A stretch of DNA of 64,000 bases from Actinomyces trachealis (GTDB lineage Bacteria; Actinomycetota; Actinomycetes; Actinomycetales; Actinomycetaceae). The translations under genes were made by a program, and so were the position numbers. The stretch covers positions 248,001-312,000 of the forward strand of contig NZ_CP065027.1 of NCBI RefSeq assembly GCF_015711475.1, written 5' to 3'. Below are positions 43,125-54,347 of this stretch, piece after piece. Under the pieces are notes generated by a model, which was given only the letters and a program-made list of their open reading frames with translations, did no database searches and was not told where the DNA came from. The number at the start of each line of letters is the position of its first letter. Position 1 is the first letter of the stretch.

Positions 43125-43999
43125 AGTGGAGGCATTTTCTGGCCCCAGTGCTCATGGTGGGAGTAATGGTGCTGGGGGCGTGCTCAGGGGAGGCGGACTC
43201 ATCCTCCGCGACTGCTGACGGCGTGCAGCAGGACATTGATAGCTGGGCGCTGCCTGGAGACCGCTATCAGGAGGTGGACTCATCCTTAAGGCATAGCGCT
43301 GAACAGGTCAGGATGTCGCAGTGCATGAAGGGGTCCGGGTATGAGTTCGAGCCCCTGGTGTATGACTGGAACGAGCCCAGATCTCCTATCAGCAACCATG
43401 TAGGGCGCCGCCTGTTCAATGAGCAGATAGCTTCCCAGTACGGTTACCACACAGGGCCGGCCTCCCCCTATAAGCTGAAAATGCGTGCGCAGCTCGACTC
43501 CTTCGCCGCCCAGTCCCAGAGGTGGGTGGAGCAGTGGGACAGTTGCTCAGCACAGGTTTTCGCTGAGGAACCGTTCTCCTCAATGTACAGCTCCAGCGGC
43601 GTTTACTTTACCTCGAATGTCACCAATGATGAGGTCGAACAGGCCGTGGGTAAGTGGCGTGAGTGCATGGCGCCGCTAGGAGTGTCAGACCTGCCTGATT
43701 CCCCCGAGGACATGCCCTCCGACTCATTGGCGCAGAAATTCGGGTTGGATGCCGCTGACCCGGTTAACGGCATTGAATCTACATCGGTTAGTGGTGAGGA
43801 GATTAAGACCGCCATCCACGATGCGCGCTGCCAGCAATCCTCCGGATACCGGCAAGCCTACTATCAGGCGGAGTGGGACTCAGACCAGGCGATAGTCAGC
43901 GGCAACAAGGATGCGTTGGAGGCCAGGCGGCAACAGGTCCAGACTAATACTGAGGAACTGAAGAAGATCATCACCGACTACATCAAAGGAAACTCGTGA
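43118..43999 (+). CDS. Lipoprotein of unknown function
   Basis: A 293-residue lipoprotein: short signal with lipobox 'VMVLGACSGE', then a mostly helical, acidic domain with several cysteines ('MSQCMKGSGYEFEP', 'WDSCSAQVF', 'KWRECMAPLG', 'HDARCQQSSGYRQAYYQ'). The paired QCMKGSGYE and RCQQSSGYR segments suggest a duplicated motif. GTG at 43118 or 43121 starts it, overlapping the secreted-protein gene. It overlaps the adaptor gene by 4 bases. Lipoproteins of this shape often precede adaptor plus MacB-like genes in Actinomyces relatives. No enzymatic motif is seen. Confidence 0.8.
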   Translation: MVKWRHFLAPVLMVGVMVLGACSGEADSSSATADGVQQDIDSWALPGDRYQEVDSSLRHSAEQVRMSQCMKGSGYEFEPLVYDWNEPRSPISNHVGRRLFNEQIASQYGYHTGPASPYKLKMRAQLDSFAAQSQRWVEQWDSCSAQVFAEEPFSSMYSSSGVYFTSNVTNDEVEQAVGKWRECMAPLGVSDLPDSPEDMPSDSLAQKFGLDAADPVNGIESTSVSGEEIKTAIHDARCQQSSGYRQAYYQAEWDSDQAIVSGNKDALEARRQQVQTNTEELKKIITDYIKGNS

Positions 44000-45285
44000 A
44001 CCGGGTTTTGCGGTTTCTCCTGGCCACTGCGCTGGCAGCCACCCTGGTGGTCATCACCTGGGTGGCTGCGGTCCGTTTCCAGGCTCCAGCTCAGAAAGAG
44101 GCCGCCGCTCAGCCTCCGGTCGCCCAGCCAGTTCTAGCTGACATCACCAGAGGTGACCTGACCCAGCAAACCACGCTCAATGCGACTGCTGCCCCAGCCA
44201 AGAGTGTAGATACCCCCCTCCACCTGCCCGGCGGCCTGGCCGTCGTCACCGCCTCCGAGGCGGCCCCACGCAGCCTGCTGGCCAACGGCCAGGTGGTCAC
44301 CTGGATCAACGACCGCCCGGTTATCGCCTTCAAAGGAGACTTCCCCCTCTACCGCGACCTTGCGGAGGGAGACCAGGGAGCAGACGTGCTTCTACTCCAA
44401 GAAGCTCTACTGGATCAAGGTTGCAGCGTGACCCTGGACGGCCATTTTGGGGCCGGTACGGCAAACTGCCTACAGCAACTCTACCGGAACCATGGTGTCA
44501 CACCTGCCACCCGCACGGTGGATGCCACTGGCCCAAGTAGCGCGGATAACCCCAAATCAGCCCCCGGAAAACCTGACTCAGCCCAGCGCCAGGACGGGGG
44601 CGCCGCGGACGGACGCCAGGGTGCCAAGGACTCCACTGGCAACCAGAAGCCCCTCACCCAGCTCTACCTGCCCTTGACCGAGGTCGTCGTCGTAGCCGAC
44701 CTGCCCGCCCAGATAGAAAAGTCGCCTGCTGTCGGTGCCGTACTGACCGCTGAGAACGCCACCATCACCCTGTCTAAAGGCGGCACCTTGTTGAATGCCA
44801 GCATCCCTGGCAGTGTCGCAACTAAGTTGAGTGAAGGCACCAAAGGCATAGCCACCCTGGGTACCGAGCAGGTCCCCGTCCGCATCACATCCGTAAGCTC
44901 CAGGCAAGGCACCACTGGCGCCGCAGGAGAACAAGACCATGCACAAGGCGGGACCGGGATAGCAGCAGGCACAGAAACTAATGCCATGTCAACCATCACT
45001 CTGGTGGAGGACAGCGGTACCTTTCCCCCCACCTGGGCCGGACACCAGGACATCCTGGTGACCATCAACCTCACCGAGCCTCTGACCGGGGTCCTGAAAG
45101 TCCCTCAAAGGGCAGTCGCCTCCGCAGCGGACGGCACATCCAGCATCCTGGTGCAGACCCAGGCCGGGGCCTTCGAGCAGGTGGGCGTCACCCCAACCTC
45201 CTGCGTGGAAGGAGTCTGCGCCCTGGCAGAACCAAGCTCCTCACCCCTCATAGTTGAAGGCGCGAAGGTCCGGGTGGACCGGTAA
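43996..45285 (+). CDS. Membrane adaptor with peptidoglycan-binding domain
   Basis: A 429-residue exporter adaptor (HlyD/MacA-like) for the MacB-type protein that follows. An N-terminal membrane segment (residues ~5-27) is followed by a beta-rich region. A peptidoglycan-binding type 1 domain comes next ('GDQGADVLLLQEALLDQG', then DGHFGAGTANCLQQLYRNHG, ~115-165). A low-complexity Ala/Pro/Ser/Asp stretch precedes a beta-barrel/membrane-proximal part ('VPQRAVASAADGTSSILVQT'). In a monoderm cell such an adaptor would reach into the wall. The GTG start overlaps the lipoprotein gene (GTGA), and the stop overlaps the next ATG (TAATG). Strong translational coupling argues for one complex. Confidence 0.83.
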   Translation: MNRVLRFLLATALAATLVVITWVAAVRFQAPAQKEAAAQPPVAQPVLADITRGDLTQQTTLNATAAPAKSVDTPLHLPGGLAVVTASEAAPRSLLANGQVVTWINDRPVIAFKGDFPLYRDLAEGDQGADVLLLQEALLDQGCSVTLDGHFGAGTANCLQQLYRNHGVTPATRTVDATGPSSADNPKSAPGKPDSAQRQDGGAADGRQGAKDSTGNQKPLTQLYLPLTEVVVVADLPAQIEKSPAVGAVLTAENATITLSKGGTLLNASIPGSVATKLSEGTKGIATLGTEQVPVRITSVSSRQGTTGAAGEQDHAQGGTGIAAGTETNAMSTITLVEDSGTFPPTWAGHQDILVTINLTEPLTGVLKVPQRAVASAADGTSSILVQTQAGAFEQVGVTPTSCVEGVCALAEPSSSPLIVEGAKVRVDR

Positions 45286-47195
45286 TGCCCCAGCTGCAGC
45301 TAAAGGGCATCTGCCGCACCTACGCTGGCCCCAGCCCGGTACATGCCCTGGCAGACGTCAACCTCACTGTGGAGCAAGGTGACTACCTGGCGATCGTGGG
45401 TCCCTCCGGGTCCGGTAAATCCACCCTGCTCAACCAGATAGCCCTGCTAGATACCCCCACCAATGGGGAGTACCAGATAGACGGCAAACCCACCACCGGG
45501 CTCAACGATGCCCAGCGTGCCCGACTACGCTCACAGCACTTTGCCTTCATCTTCCAGTCCTTCCACCTGCTGGAAGGGCGCACTGTGCTGGACAACGTCG
45601 CCATGGGCACCTTCTACCGTGGCCTGCCCACCAGAAGACGGCAACAGCTCGCAGGCCAGGCCCTCAGCTTCGTCGGCCTGAAAGACAAAGAGATGCAACG
45701 CGCGCAAGTGCTCTCCGGAGGCGAGCAGCAGCGCGTCGCGATCGCCCGAGCCATCGCCTCCAGCGCCCCCGTCGTCGTGGCCGACGAACCCACCGGGAAC
45801 CTTGACCGTGCCAACGGGCAGCTAGTTATGGACACCCTGGAACGCATGCACGCCCAGGGCGCCACCCTCATCGTCGTGACCCACGACCCGCAGATCGCGG
45901 CCCGGGCCGACCGGCGCCTGAGCGTGCTGGACGGACACGTCAAGGAGGAGCCGACCCACCAGGCCCCAGAAGAAAAGGCGGCACCACAAAACGTGCCATC
46001 CCCAGAAGGGCGGCCAGCGCGCGCACGATTCCTGGACATCCTGGCCGACATATGGAAGGGCATGTGGAGCAAGAAGTCCCGGGTGCTGCCCCTGGTGACC
46101 GCAGTCGCTCTGGGGGTAGGTCTGGCACTGACGACCGCAGGCCTTGCCACCACTGCCCGCTACCAGGTCTCAGACATCTTTGACGCCGTGCGCAACCGGC
46201 GCGTCGCCATGGCCTTCGCCCCAGCGGCGGATTCCAGCCAGGCTTTGGAAACGGTCATCTCCAGCCAGTCACTGCAACGCATCCGCTCCCTGGCGGGGCT
46301 GGAGGACGCGGTCGTGCTGGTCAACCACGGTTCCGTTCTCGTGTCCACCAGCAGCGTCCCCCACGTCGCCACGGTCACAGAACTGAATACCATGGTCTGT
46401 GTAGACAACCATTTGCCCGCAGGGCTCATGACGGTAGACACACAAGGTCCCCCACGCACCAGCCTGGCAGCGGATGAAGTGATCGTTGGAGCCTACGCCG
46501 CTAAACAGCTGAACCTAGGCCCACTGCTTGCCTCTCCCGTCATCTGGGTCAATGGCCTGCCGCACCGAGTGGTCGGGGTGCTCACAGACTCCGGGCTACA
46601 GGTGTCAGCCCTTGAATCCGTGATACTCAGCCAAGACTCAGCCGCTCGACCCGCGACCGTGACCCAGGTAGTGGCGGAACTGCGCGTGCAACCAGGCGCC
46701 GCCCAGCAGGTCGCGGGCCAGGCACCTATCGCCTGGGCACCCAACGAGCCGGAGAAGATAAAGGTAGACGCTCCCCCCGATCCAGTCGGCCTACGCGACA
46801 GCATCGAGTCCAACCTGGCCACCATGCTGCTTACGCTCACCGTCGTGGCATTTCTGGGAGCGGTCCTGTCCCTGACGAACTCCATGACCGCAGCAGTTTT
46901 CCAACGAACTGGTGAGTTTGGGCTGCGGCGGGCGATTGGTGCCCGGCGCTCACACATCACCGTGCTGGTGATGCTTGAGTCCCTGGTGATAGGCCTGCTG
47001 GGCGGCGTTGTAGGTGCTTACAGCTCCATGCTGGCCATACTCGGCGTGACACTCGCCCGCCAGTGGCAGCCAGTGTTCAACCCAGCGCTACTGCCTATGG
47101 GCGTAGCCGGTGGAGTGCTAGTCGGTGTACTTGGAGGGGCGCTCGCCACTTGGCGCGCCTCCAAGGTTGAGCCCTCAGATGCGCTGCGTGGCTGA
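45285..47195 (+). CDS. MacB-like ABC exporter, ATPase fused to permease
   Basis: A 636-residue ATPase-permease fusion. The ATPase has Walker A 'GPSGSGKST' near residue 42, signature 'LSGGEQQR' near 143, Walker B 'VVVADEPTGNLD' and H-loop 'VVTHD'. After a charged linker the permease has a first helix (~268-290), a large extracytoplasmic domain (~290-510) and three C-terminal helices with the FtsX/MacB core ('GEFGLRRAIGARRSHITVLV'). This is a mechanotransmission-type transporter that drives peptides or lipids out of the membrane through its adaptor. Fusion in the order ATPase then permease is opposite to many peptide exporters. It is the last intact gene of the run from 42723. Confidence 0.93.
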   Translation: MPQLQLKGICRTYAGPSPVHALADVNLTVEQGDYLAIVGPSGSGKSTLLNQIALLDTPTNGEYQIDGKPTTGLNDAQRARLRSQHFAFIFQSFHLLEGRTVLDNVAMGTFYRGLPTRRRQQLAGQALSFVGLKDKEMQRAQVLSGGEQQRVAIARAIASSAPVVVADEPTGNLDRANGQLVMDTLERMHAQGATLIVVTHDPQIAARADRRLSVLDGHVKEEPTHQAPEEKAAPQNVPSPEGRPARARFLDILADIWKGMWSKKSRVLPLVTAVALGVGLALTTAGLATTARYQVSDIFDAVRNRRVAMAFAPAADSSQALETVISSQSLQRIRSLAGLEDAVVLVNHGSVLVSTSSVPHVATVTELNTMVCVDNHLPAGLMTVDTQGPPRTSLAADEVIVGAYAAKQLNLGPLLASPVIWVNGLPHRVVGVLTDSGLQVSALESVILSQDSAARPATVTQVVAELRVQPGAAQQVAGQAPIAWAPNEPEKIKVDAPPDPVGLRDSIESNLATMLLTLTVVAFLGAVLSLTNSMTAAVFQRTGEFGLRRAIGARRSHITVLVMLESLVIGLLGGVVGAYSSMLAILGVTLARQWQPVFNPALLPMGVAGGVLVGVLGGALATWRASKVEPSDALRG

Positions 47196-47229
47196 AAAGC
47201 CTGCCGAGAACACGACAAGGAAGGCATCT

Positions 47230-47539
47230 ATGGTGGAGTTCCCTCCACCTCCCACGAGGGCGCGACTCCTAGAGGTGGAGAGACTCGCCTTCGCCTACCC
47301 CGGAAAACCTGTGCTGGACGACGTGAGCCTGACTGTCCATGCAGGAGAAATGGAAAACACCATACCGCCCGCCCTCATCACGGGAACACCTGGTGCCCAG
47401 GCCCACCAACGCGCCACCACTTTGCTCGAAGAGCTGGGCATAGGCCACCTGGAGCAGCCCGTCCGTAGACTCCCTGTTAGGAGGTGAGCAGCAGCGTGTC
47501 GCTATCGTCCGAGCACTCATCAACTCTCCAAGCCTTTGG

Positions 47540-47560
<21 letters not shown>
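47230..47560 (+). pseudogene. ABC ATPase pseudogene
   Basis: The frame from ATG 47230 reads 'LLEVERLAFAYPGKPVLDDV' and SLTVHAGE, a normal ABC ATPase start. It then jumps to MENTIPPALI, lacking the Walker A region (internal deletion). It resumes with 'LLEELGIGHLEQPVRRL', and a frameshift near 47480 moves the signature LLGGEQQRVAIVRALINSP into another frame. Walker B and the rest are absent. The product cannot bind ATP. It was probably a second, stand-alone ATPase for the neighbouring export locus. Confidence 0.8.
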
Positions 47561-49839
<2,279 letters not shown>

Positions 49840-49993
49840 GCCGCCGCTGAAGGCCGATAGGGAGCAGGAGGGCCGGGGTAAGTCGGCACAGCGATGAGCG
49901 CGGAAGGAGCCTTTTCACCGCAGCGTATCTACGGCTTCCAACGCGATTAGAAGGGGCGCTGTATACGCCGGTATTACGGCGCACTGCGAGACA

Positions 49994-50030
49994 CTGAGGG
50001 GGGCGCCTGCAGCGCAAGCGCCCCCCTCAG
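49994..50030. terminator. Bidirectional terminator purA / LppM gene
   Basis: CTGAGGGGGGCGC pairs exactly with GCGCCCCCCTCAG (13-base stem, 11-base loop) between convergent genes. The 243-base gap (49840-50082) otherwise shows no gene. Confidence 0.7.
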
Positions 50031-50082
50031 GGTTACGCGCAGCCTGGCGCTTGAACCGCGCCGTGGCCCCGAAACCTTAGGC

Positions 50083-51009
50083 TCAGTAGCCCTGGTTGGG
50101 GTTGTGCGGCTGGGTGCCGGGCTGGCCGTAACCAGTCTGCTGGTAAGGCTGGTCTGAAACTGGCGCCTGCTGCGGTGGCACCTGGGGGGCCTGCGGGGCC
50201 AGGCCGGGCTGCTGGTAGGGCTGCTGTACGGGGGCGTAGCCGCCAGGAGCCGGTGGCTGGGTGCCGGGCGTCGGGTAGCCGCCGGGAGCTGGTGGCTGGG
50301 TGCCGGGCGTCGGGTAGCCGCCAGCCAGCGCCACCTGCTTCTTCTTGCGGCCCGAGAGGGCCACGGCCAGGATGATGCCTCCAGCGACCAGCAGCAGGAA
50401 CAGCACGCCCAGGATCAGCCAGAGCATGAAGCTGGAGGAACTTTCGGAGGCCTCAGCGGACAGGGCTTCGCCGGACTTGGGGTTGGTCCAGGTCACCTTG
50501 TTGTCGCTGATCTTACCGTTAGCTGAGGCCTGGGTGACAGTGCCGGGGAAGACCACAGTCATCGTTGAGGTGAAACCGGGGATAGTGCCGTCACCGCTGC
50601 TGCCTGGGCCTATCTTGTTGCCCCGAGTCTCAAAGTAGTACTTCCCGCCCTCGTGGCGGATCTTCATGCCAGCGCCCTCGTTGGCCTTACTGAGGCTGGC
50701 GCCAGTGGCTTTCATAACGCAGGTGCCGTCAACCACCTCAGCAGAGGCCTTAATGCCTGCCTTGTCATCCATGAAGCCGGTGTTGCAGTAAGTTGAGGGG
50801 TCAATCCTCCCGATCTTGCTCTTGTAGGTCACGTCAACCGTGTCGTTCTTGTGGATGACAAGCTCAAGGTCGATCGAGCCCGTGCCAAGGCCTCCGAAGT
50901 CTTCAGCGAAGGCTGTAGGCCCTTGCCCGCAGGCCATGCCCAGGGCCAAGGCGGGAAGTAAAGCGGCCGTTGCTAGGTGGCGGAGCAATGGGCGTGATGT
51001 GATTCTCAT
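50083..51009 (-). CDS. LppM-type secreted/membrane protein with Pro-Gln tail
   Basis: A 308-residue envelope protein. The N-terminus is a signal with a Cys in 'LALGMACGQG', a poor lipobox, so lipidation is uncertain. The ~150-residue domain that follows ('LELVIHKNDTVDVTYKSKIG', 'STMTVVFPGTVTQASANGKI', 'DNKVTWTNP') resembles the LppM domain of actinobacterial lipoproteins. A membrane helix near 197-220 and RKKK precede a tail rich in Gly, Tyr, Pro and Gln, presumably cytoplasmic, with an exact internal duplication. A neighbour at 51066 has the same domain order without the tail. Its function is unknown; mycobacterial LppM is linked to phagosome handling. Confidence 0.75.
   Translation of the reverse strand: MRITSRPLLRHLATAALLPALALGMACGQGPTAFAEDFGGLGTGSIDLELVIHKNDTVDVTYKSKIGRIDPSTYCNTGFMDDKAGIKASAEVVDGTCVMKATGASLSKANEGAGMKIRHEGGKYYFETRGNKIGPGSSGDGTIPGFTSTMTVVFPGTVTQASANGKISDNKVTWTNPKSGEALSAEASESSSSFMLWLILGVLFLLLVAGGIILAVALSGRKKKQVALAGGYPTPGTQPPAPGGYPTPGTQPPAPGGYAPVQQPYQQPGLAPQAPQVPPQQAPVSDQPYQQTGYGQPGTQPHNPNQGY
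50246..50323. repeat. Two 39-base tandem repeats in LppM-gene tail
   Basis: A 39-base unit containing GGTGGCTGGGTGCCGGGCGT occurs twice in a row (50246-50284, 50285-50323) with about two differences, coding GGYPTPGTQPPAP twice. It is in frame, so copy number could vary without breaking the protein. Confidence 0.85.
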
Positions 51010-51065
51010 GCCGCGAGTCTAATCTAACCGACGCTCACGCACTTGTAGAGCACGTTCTTGGGCCG

Positions 51066-51893
51066 TCATTCCTGGGCCGTCTTGCGTCTGCTGCCCCGCT
51101 GGTTCCGCCGCACCAGCCCTACCGCCAGCACAATCACCGTCAGGAACGCCCCCGCAGTGATCCAGTGCTTGAAACGGTCCCAGAAGCCCAACCCGGCATT
51201 CTCTTGCGCCAGGCCAGAGGCCTGCACCCCCTCAGAGATGACATCTGGGTCGGTCCAGGTGACTGTGCGGCCATCCACCTGACCACCCCCGCCGTCCACC
51301 ACAGCCCCAGGGAAAGTGATCTGCAGGTGTGCCGTCACCAGACCTGACAGAGAGGTGGGCGACGGCGGGGCGGCGGTAGCCGCAGGCGGACCGGTGGGGA
51401 GGGGCGGACCGGCTAAGCCACCCGCCTCTGGGGTGGCGGTGGGTGTCGGCTCTGGTGAGGTGAGGGGCGGCAGCTTCACGGTGAACTTATCGCCGTTGCG
51501 CGTCACCAATGGCTGGCTCCCGCCTTCACCGTCTGAGCTGGGTCCATCGGCCACGGGAACCTCGCTGATACGCACCAGGCAGCCTGAACCGTCAGCCCCG
51601 GTCAACTTGCTTGCGGTGACCTGAGCGCTGCCAATCTGCGTGAGCCCCAGGGCCTGCGGGCTACTCATGGAAGAGCAGTCCGGGTCTGCCTCAAAGACTG
51701 TGCCGGTGGTGTCCCGCATCTCGACTACGGCATCGAAAGTGCCGGTGGCCTTGATGTCCATGTCCAGCTTGGCGGTGCACCCGGCCAGGAGGGGCGCCCC
51801 CAGCAGCGCCACGGACAAGGCCCAGGGGCGGGTACGCAGCAACCGCCGACGACGGCCTGCCGTCTGTTCTACCGGTGCCGGTGGGAGGCTCAT
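51066..51893 (-). CDS. LppM-type lipoprotein
   Basis: A 275-residue lipoprotein. Arg-rich start, hydrophobic segment and lipobox 'LLAGC' (Cys near residue 33), then an LppM-like domain ('LDMDIKATGTFDAVVEMRDT', later 'AHLQITFPGAVVDGGGGQVD' and GRTVTWTDP). A Pro/Thr/Ala-rich insertion lies in the middle. A C-terminal helix follows near 240-258 and then Arg/Lys residues. ATG 51893 (MSLPPAP) gives a normal signal; the frame is open upstream. It is divergent from pckG and 56 bases upstream of the other LppM gene on the same strand. The two share the pattern FPG..V...G..V.WT.P and look like paralogues. Confidence 0.75.
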   Translation of the reverse strand: MSLPPAPVEQTAGRRRRLLRTRPWALSVALLGAPLLAGCTAKLDMDIKATGTFDAVVEMRDTTGTVFEADPDCSSMSSPQALGLTQIGSAQVTASKLTGADGSGCLVRISEVPVADGPSSDGEGGSQPLVTRNGDKFTVKLPPLTSPEPTPTATPEAGGLAGPPLPTGPPAATAAPPSPTSLSGLVTAHLQITFPGAVVDGGGGQVDGRTVTWTDPDVISEGVQASGLAQENAGLGFWDRFKHWITAGAFLTVIVLAVGLVRRNQRGSRRKTAQE

Positions 51894-52072
51894 AGAGGCA
51901 CCGTACAGGGCGCCGCTTAGGAGAAGCTTGGGTAAGGCGCAACGACCACCGGTGTGAGGAGGGCAACAACCGCATGCTGGGACCAAAGAAGAGTGCATCT
52001 CAGCCGCGAATGGGGGAGGATATAGGGCGACCGAACAAGTTCGTCACCGAAGACCCCAAGAAAGGGACTCAC

Positions 52073-53917
52073 ATGACCGTGACCGAGAAGGATGTCCGCG
52101 CTGCCGCGCCGGCTAACGCTCCTGAGGACGTCATTGCCTTCGCTATCCGTATGGCGGAGCTTGGCAAGCCTGAGAACGTCCACTTCTGCGATGGCTCCGA
52201 CGCTGAGTGGGACCGCCTGACCTCCGAGATGGTCGAGTCGGGCATGTTCACCCGCCTTAACCCCGAGAAGCGCCCCAACTCCTTCCTGGCCCGCTCCCTG
52301 CCGAGCGACGTCGCCCGCGTGGAGTCCCGCACCTTCATCTGCTCCGAAAAGGAGGAGGACGCCGGCCCGACCAACCACTGGTACGCCCCGGCCGAGATGA
52401 AGGAGATCCTAAACAAGAAGTTCGACGGCACCTACGCCGGTCGCACCATGTACGTGATCCCCTTCTCCATGGGACCCCTGGGTGGCCCCATCTCCCAGCT
52501 GGGCATTGAGATCACCGACTCCCCGTACGTCGTCGTGAACATGCGGATCATGACCCGTATGGGTGCCAAAGCCATGGACCTCATCAACGAGGGTCGTCCG
52601 TGGGTTCCGTGCTCCCACTCCGTGGGCGCCCCCCTCGCCGAGGGGCAGGCCGACACTGCGTGGCCCTGCAACGACGAGAAGTACATCACCCACTTCCCCG
52701 AGACCAACGAGATCTGGTCCTATGGTTCCGGCTACGGTGGCAACGCCCTGCTGGGCAAGAAGTGCTACGCGCTGCGTATCGCCTCCACCATGGCCCGCCG
52801 CGACGGCTGGATGGCCGAGCACATGCTCATCCTGCGCCTGACCGAGGAGAAGTCCGGCAAGCAGTACCACGTCACCGCCGCCTTCCCAAGCGCCTGCGGC
52901 AAGACCAACCTGGCCATGCTCCAGCCCACGATCCCTGGCTACAAGGTCGAGACCGTTGGTGACGACATCGCCTGGATGCGCCCCGGCACTGACGGCCGCC
53001 TGCGCGCCATCAACCCTGAGGCTGGCTTCTTTGGCGTCGCCCCCGGCACGTCCTACAAGACCAACCCGATGGCCATGGACACCATGCGTGAGAACACCAT
53101 CTTCACCAACGTCGCGCTGACTGACGACGGCGACGTCTGGTGGGAGGGCATCGACGCCGAGCTGCCTGAGCACCTGATCGACTGGCAGGGCAACGACTAC
53201 ACCCCGGCGGACGCCGCTGCGGGTAAGAAGGCCGCCCACCCGAACTCCCGCTTCACCACCCCCGCGGCGCAGTGCCCGATCATCTGCCCCGACTGGGAGG
53301 CTCCTGAGGGTGTCGCCATCGACGCGATTCTCTTCGGTGGCCGCCGCGCCACCAACGTGCCGCTGGTTGCCGAACAGTACAGCCCCGCCCACGGCGTCTT
53401 CATCGGCTCCTCCGTGGCTTCTGAGGTCACCGCTGCCGCCACCGACGTCAAGGCAGGCTCCCTGCGCCACGACCCCTTCGCCATGCTGCCCTTCTGTGGC
53501 TACCACATGGCTGACTACTGGGGTCACTGGCTGGAGATGCAGGAGACCCTCGGCGAGAACTTCCCGAAGGTCTACCAGGTCAACTGGTTCCGCAAGGACG
53601 AGGACGGCAACTTCCTCTGGCCGGGCTACGGTGACAACAGCCGTGTCCTGGACTGGATCGTGCGCCGCGCCGGTGGCGAGGTTGAGGCTATCGAGGGCGT
53701 GACGGGTCTGTACCCCAAGCGTGAGGACTTCAACCTTGAGGGTTCCGGTGTCTCCGAGGAGGACTGGGACAAGATGTACGACATCGACCCTGACGCCTGG
53801 GCCGCTGAGATGGACAGCACCGAGGAGTACTACAAGCAGTTCGGTGACAAGGTCCCCGCTGCGATCCTTGAGGAGTTGGCCAAGTTCCGTGAGCGCATCG
53901 CCGCCGCCAAGGCCTGA
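52073..53917 (+). CDS. pckG: Phosphoenolpyruvate carboxykinase (GTP)
   Basis: Interconverts oxaloacetate and PEP with GTP/GDP. The GTP-type signature '[12 protein letters not shown]' with the reactive Cys275 in the P-loop is present. Also seen are '[20 protein letters not shown]' (metal/substrate loop) and '[20 protein letters not shown]' (nucleotide clamp). At 614 residues the length is normal for actinobacteria. ATG 52073 follows AAAGGGACTC; the frame extends 99 bases upstream without family residues. In host-associated Actinomyces relatives it commonly works in the carboxylating direction to fix CO2 into oxaloacetate. That direction is family knowledge, not visible here. Confidence 0.98.
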   Translation: MTVTEKDVRAAAPANAPEDVIAFAIRMAELGKPENVHFCDGSDAEWDRLTSEMVESGMFTRLNPEKRPNSFLARSLPSDVARVESRTFICSEKEEDAGPTNHWYAPAEMKEILNKKFDGTYAGRTMYVIPFSMGPLGGPISQLGIEITDSPYVVVNMRIMTRMGAKAMDLINEGRPWVPCSHSVGAPLAEGQADTAWPCNDEKYITHFPETNEIWSYGSGYGGNALLGKKCYALRIASTMARRDGWMAEHMLILRLTEEKSGKQYHVTAAFPSACGKTNLAMLQPTIPGYKVETVGDDIAWMRPGTDGRLRAINPEAGFFGVAPGTSYKTNPMAMDTMRENTIFTNVALTDDGDVWWEGIDAELPEHLIDWQGNDYTPADAAAGKKAAHPNSRFTTPAAQCPIICPDWEAPEGVAIDAILFGGRRATNVPLVAEQYSPAHGVFIGSSVASEVTAAATDVKAGSLRHDPFAMLPFCGYHMADYWGHWLEMQETLGENFPKVYQVNWFRKDEDGNFLWPGYGDNSRVLDWIVRRAGGEVEAIEGVTGLYPKREDFNLEGSGVSEEDWDKMYDIDPDAWAAEMDSTEEYYKQFGDKVPAAILEELAKFRERIAAAKA

Positions 53918-53958
53918 GCGATGACAGCGCCTCACCTTTGTGAGTGAAAGCGACTCCA

Positions 53959-53996
53959 GCGGGGGCCCGGACCGTCTCGACGGTCCGGGCCCCCGC
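53959..53996 (+). terminator. pckG terminator
   Basis: GCGGGGGCCCGGACCGT pairs perfectly with ACGGTCCGGGCCCCCGC around a CTCG loop, followed by TCGTTCTT. It starts 42 bases after the pckG stop and is the most compact hairpin in the window. Confidence 0.88.
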
Positions 53997-54095
53997 TCGT
54001 TCTTGTGTCCGCCGGGTCGGGGCGCCGGGCGTGTGGGCTGTTTGGGGGTGCCGGTGGCTGGGCCCGACGCACCCTGTGCCCCGGTCGTTCCGTCA

Positions 54096-54310
54096 GTGTC
54101 GGATCCTCGAAGGTGTGGCCAGGCCGCGCGCCACCTCCCGGACGATCTTGCCCGAGCGCACGTCGTTGCTGGTGAAGCGCAGCACGGTGTAGCCCTGGTA
54201 CGCCAGTTCACGATCACGCCGTCGGTCGTTATTAACGGTCCACGGGTCTGAGTAGAACTCGAAGCCGTCCAGCTTGATGCCATCCAGCCGTCGACCAGCA
54301 GGTCCACCTC
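54096..54310 (-). pseudogene. DUF559-type endonuclease remnant
   Basis: Minus-strand pieces of a DUF559/Vsr-like nuclease domain. One frame has GGEVDLLVDGW. After a frameshift another reads 'LDGFEFYSDPWTVNNDRRRD' and then RELAYQGYTVLRFTSNDVRS to a stop. The remains of the catalytic core (E-x-VDLL...LDG-EFH-like) are recognisable, but the 5' two thirds are missing, cut at the purD promoter. It fills most of the 430-base gap between pckG and purD. Such genes are common, frequently lost cargo in actinobacteria. Confidence 0.6.
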
Positions 54311-54347
54311 CCCACCCCCGGGATGACGACGCCGTTAGGCTGGGTGC

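Noticed and set aside
52409-54307. A 632-codon minus-strand frame opposite pckG
   Set aside because: Only its first residues (DUF559 remnant) have meaning; the rest is antisense of pckG with no own start signals.
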